DNA of 64,000 nt from Janibacter sp. DB-40 (GTDB taxonomy: Bacteria; Actinomycetota; Actinomycetes; Actinomycetales; Dermatophilaceae): positions 124,001-188,000 of the forward strand of contig NZ_CP120360.1 in assembly GCF_029510815.1 (NCBI RefSeq), written 5' to 3'. Position numbers and translations under genes: made by a program. Shown in pieces: positions 63,196-64,000 of this stretch. Numbering within the stretch: position 1 is the stretch's first letter; each line of letters starts with the position of its first letter. A model generated the notes under the pieces. That model saw only the letters and a list, made by a program, of their open reading frames with translations, was not told the DNA's origin and did no database searches.

Positions 63196-64000
63196 ATGTC
63201 TGCACCGACCCCGTGGCGGCGCCGCGACGAGACCGACGCACCGGCTCTGGACGCTGCCACCCTCGAGCGGATCGACCGGTGGTGGCGTGCGGCGAACTAC
63301 CTGTCCGTGGGGCAGATCTACCTCATGGGCAACCCGCTCCTGCGCCAGCCCCTGCAGCGTGAGCACGTCAAGCCTCGCCTGCTGGGCCACTGGGGCACCA
63401 CACCCGGCCTGACCTTCCTCTACGCCCACCTCAACCGGGCCATCGCCGAGCGGCAGCAGCCCACCCTCTTCGTGACCGGCCCCGGCCACGGCGGGCCCGG
63501 CCTCGTCGCCGCCACCTACCTCGAGGGCACCTACTCCGAGACCTACCCGCGGATCAGCCGGGACACCGAGGGCCTGCAGCGGCTGTTCACCCAGTTCTCC
63601 TTCCCGGGCGGCATCCCCAGCCACGTCGCTCCGGAGACGCCCGGCTCCATCCACGAAGGGGGTGAGCTCGGCTACTCGTTGTCCCACGCCTACGGGGCGG
63701 CCTTCGACGACCCGGACCTGCTCGTCCTCACCGTCGTCGGTGACGGCGAGGCCGAGACCGGGGCGCTCGCCACGGGCTGGCACGGCAACAAGTTCCTCAA
63801 CCCGGTCACCGACGGCGTCGTCCTGCCGGTGTTGCACCTCAACGGGTGGAAGATCGCCAACCCGACGGTCCTCGCCCGGATCGGTGACGAGGAGCTCGAG
63901 GCGCTGATGCGCGGGTACGGCCACACCCCCGTCGTCTTCGAGGCCGGCTTCGACGACGAGTCACCGGCCGAGATCCACCGGCGCTTCGCCGAGCAGCTCG
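63196..64000 (+). CDS. xfp: Phosphoketolase, N-terminal part
   Basis: The frame is open from ATG 63196 to the right edge, showing 268 residues of a protein normally about 800 long. [129 protein letters not shown] and [15 protein letters not shown] are diagnostic thiamine-diphosphate and substrate blocks. It splits xylulose-5- and/or fructose-6-phosphate to acetyl phosphate. A GGAGG site precedes the ATG. Confidence 0.95.
   Translation, partial: MSAPTPWRRRDETDAPALDAATLERIDRWWRAANYLSVGQIYLMGNPLLRQPLQREHVKPRLLGHWGTTPGLTFLYAHLNRAIAERQQPTLFVTGPGHGGPGLVAATYLEGTYSETYPRISRDTEGLQRLFTQFSFPGGIPSHVAPETPGSIHEGGELGYSLSHAYGAAFDDPDLLVLTVVGDGEAETGALATGWHGNKFLNPVTDGVVLPVLHLNGWKIANPTVLARIGDEELEALMRGYGHTPVVFEAGFDDESPAEIHRRFAEQL

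Overview
This window is chromosomal DNA from a high-GC actinobacterium. Genes are densely packed on both strands, use GTG starts often (and one TTG), and are repeatedly coupled through 4-base ATGA/GTGA overlaps. The gene content (egtBD, a 'mycothiol-dependent' maleylpyruvate isomerase-like protein, fbaA-DUF3151-purA, an LldR/LutABC lactate locus, a DUF2126 transglutaminase protein, an Ltp-domain protein) fits Micrococcales, and I think most likely an Intrasporangiaceae member such as a Janibacter-like strain. That placement is inference. I see no prophage, integrase, insertion sequence, tRNA, rRNA or CRISPR locus.

Layout. 1-3.6 kb: a truncated spermidine-synthase-like membrane protein, a two-TM protein, a radical SAM/SPASM enzyme and an AAA ATPase. 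3.9-8.1 kb: ACT-domain malic enzyme, fructosamine kinase-like protein, long-chain acyl-CoA ligase. 8.3-11.1 kb: a two-component system with a DUF4097-like partner. 11.2-16.7 kb: an L-lactate operon (permease-lutA-lutB-lutC), all genes overlapping, divergent from an LldR-type regulator with three palindromic operators between them. 16.8-23.4 kb: DNA repair (Fpg/Nei, exonuclease III), APP1 phosphatase, an HPr-kinase-like/PqqD-like protein, ArsC, GNAT and a lipoprotein. 23.6-30.9 kb: GDH, a DEAD-box helicase with a long leader, thioesterase, epimerase, mycothiol-type enzyme and aldo/keto reductase. 30.9-34.2 kb: an ohrR-ohr-reductase-photolyase stress operon with a perfect inverted-repeat operator. 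35.6-37.8 kb: egtB-egtD. 37.8-45.1 kb: transglutaminase/DUF2126, MFS, pterin dehydratase-VOC fusion, HAD-acyltransferase fusion. 45.2-50.1 kb: Ltp protein, a second two-component system, nagB, a GntR regulator and gluconokinase. 50.2-64 kb: diacylglycerol kinase-like protein, serS, a large LuxR ATPase regulator, DedA, TrmH, LysE, aminotransferase, fbaA, DUF3151, purA and the start of phosphoketolase.

The most unusual content is not a gene. Twenty copies of a 22-bp dyad element (ends CGCA and TGCG, 14 bp between, centre usually CTTAGG) lie in six arrays of three or four copies. Centre-to-centre spacing is either 30-32 or 41-42 bp, that is about three or four DNA helical turns. Five arrays lie between genes and one is in frame inside the DUF2126 gene. 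A second, sequence-unrelated pair of 22-bp dyads with the same end bases and the same 42-bp spacing sits in frame inside the HPr-kinase-like gene. The window is also very rich in the word GAAGGGGG on both strands, and carries two families of intergenic hairpins, one with compensatory base changes between its two copies. These repeats look like a genome-wide set of protein- or RNA-recognised elements.
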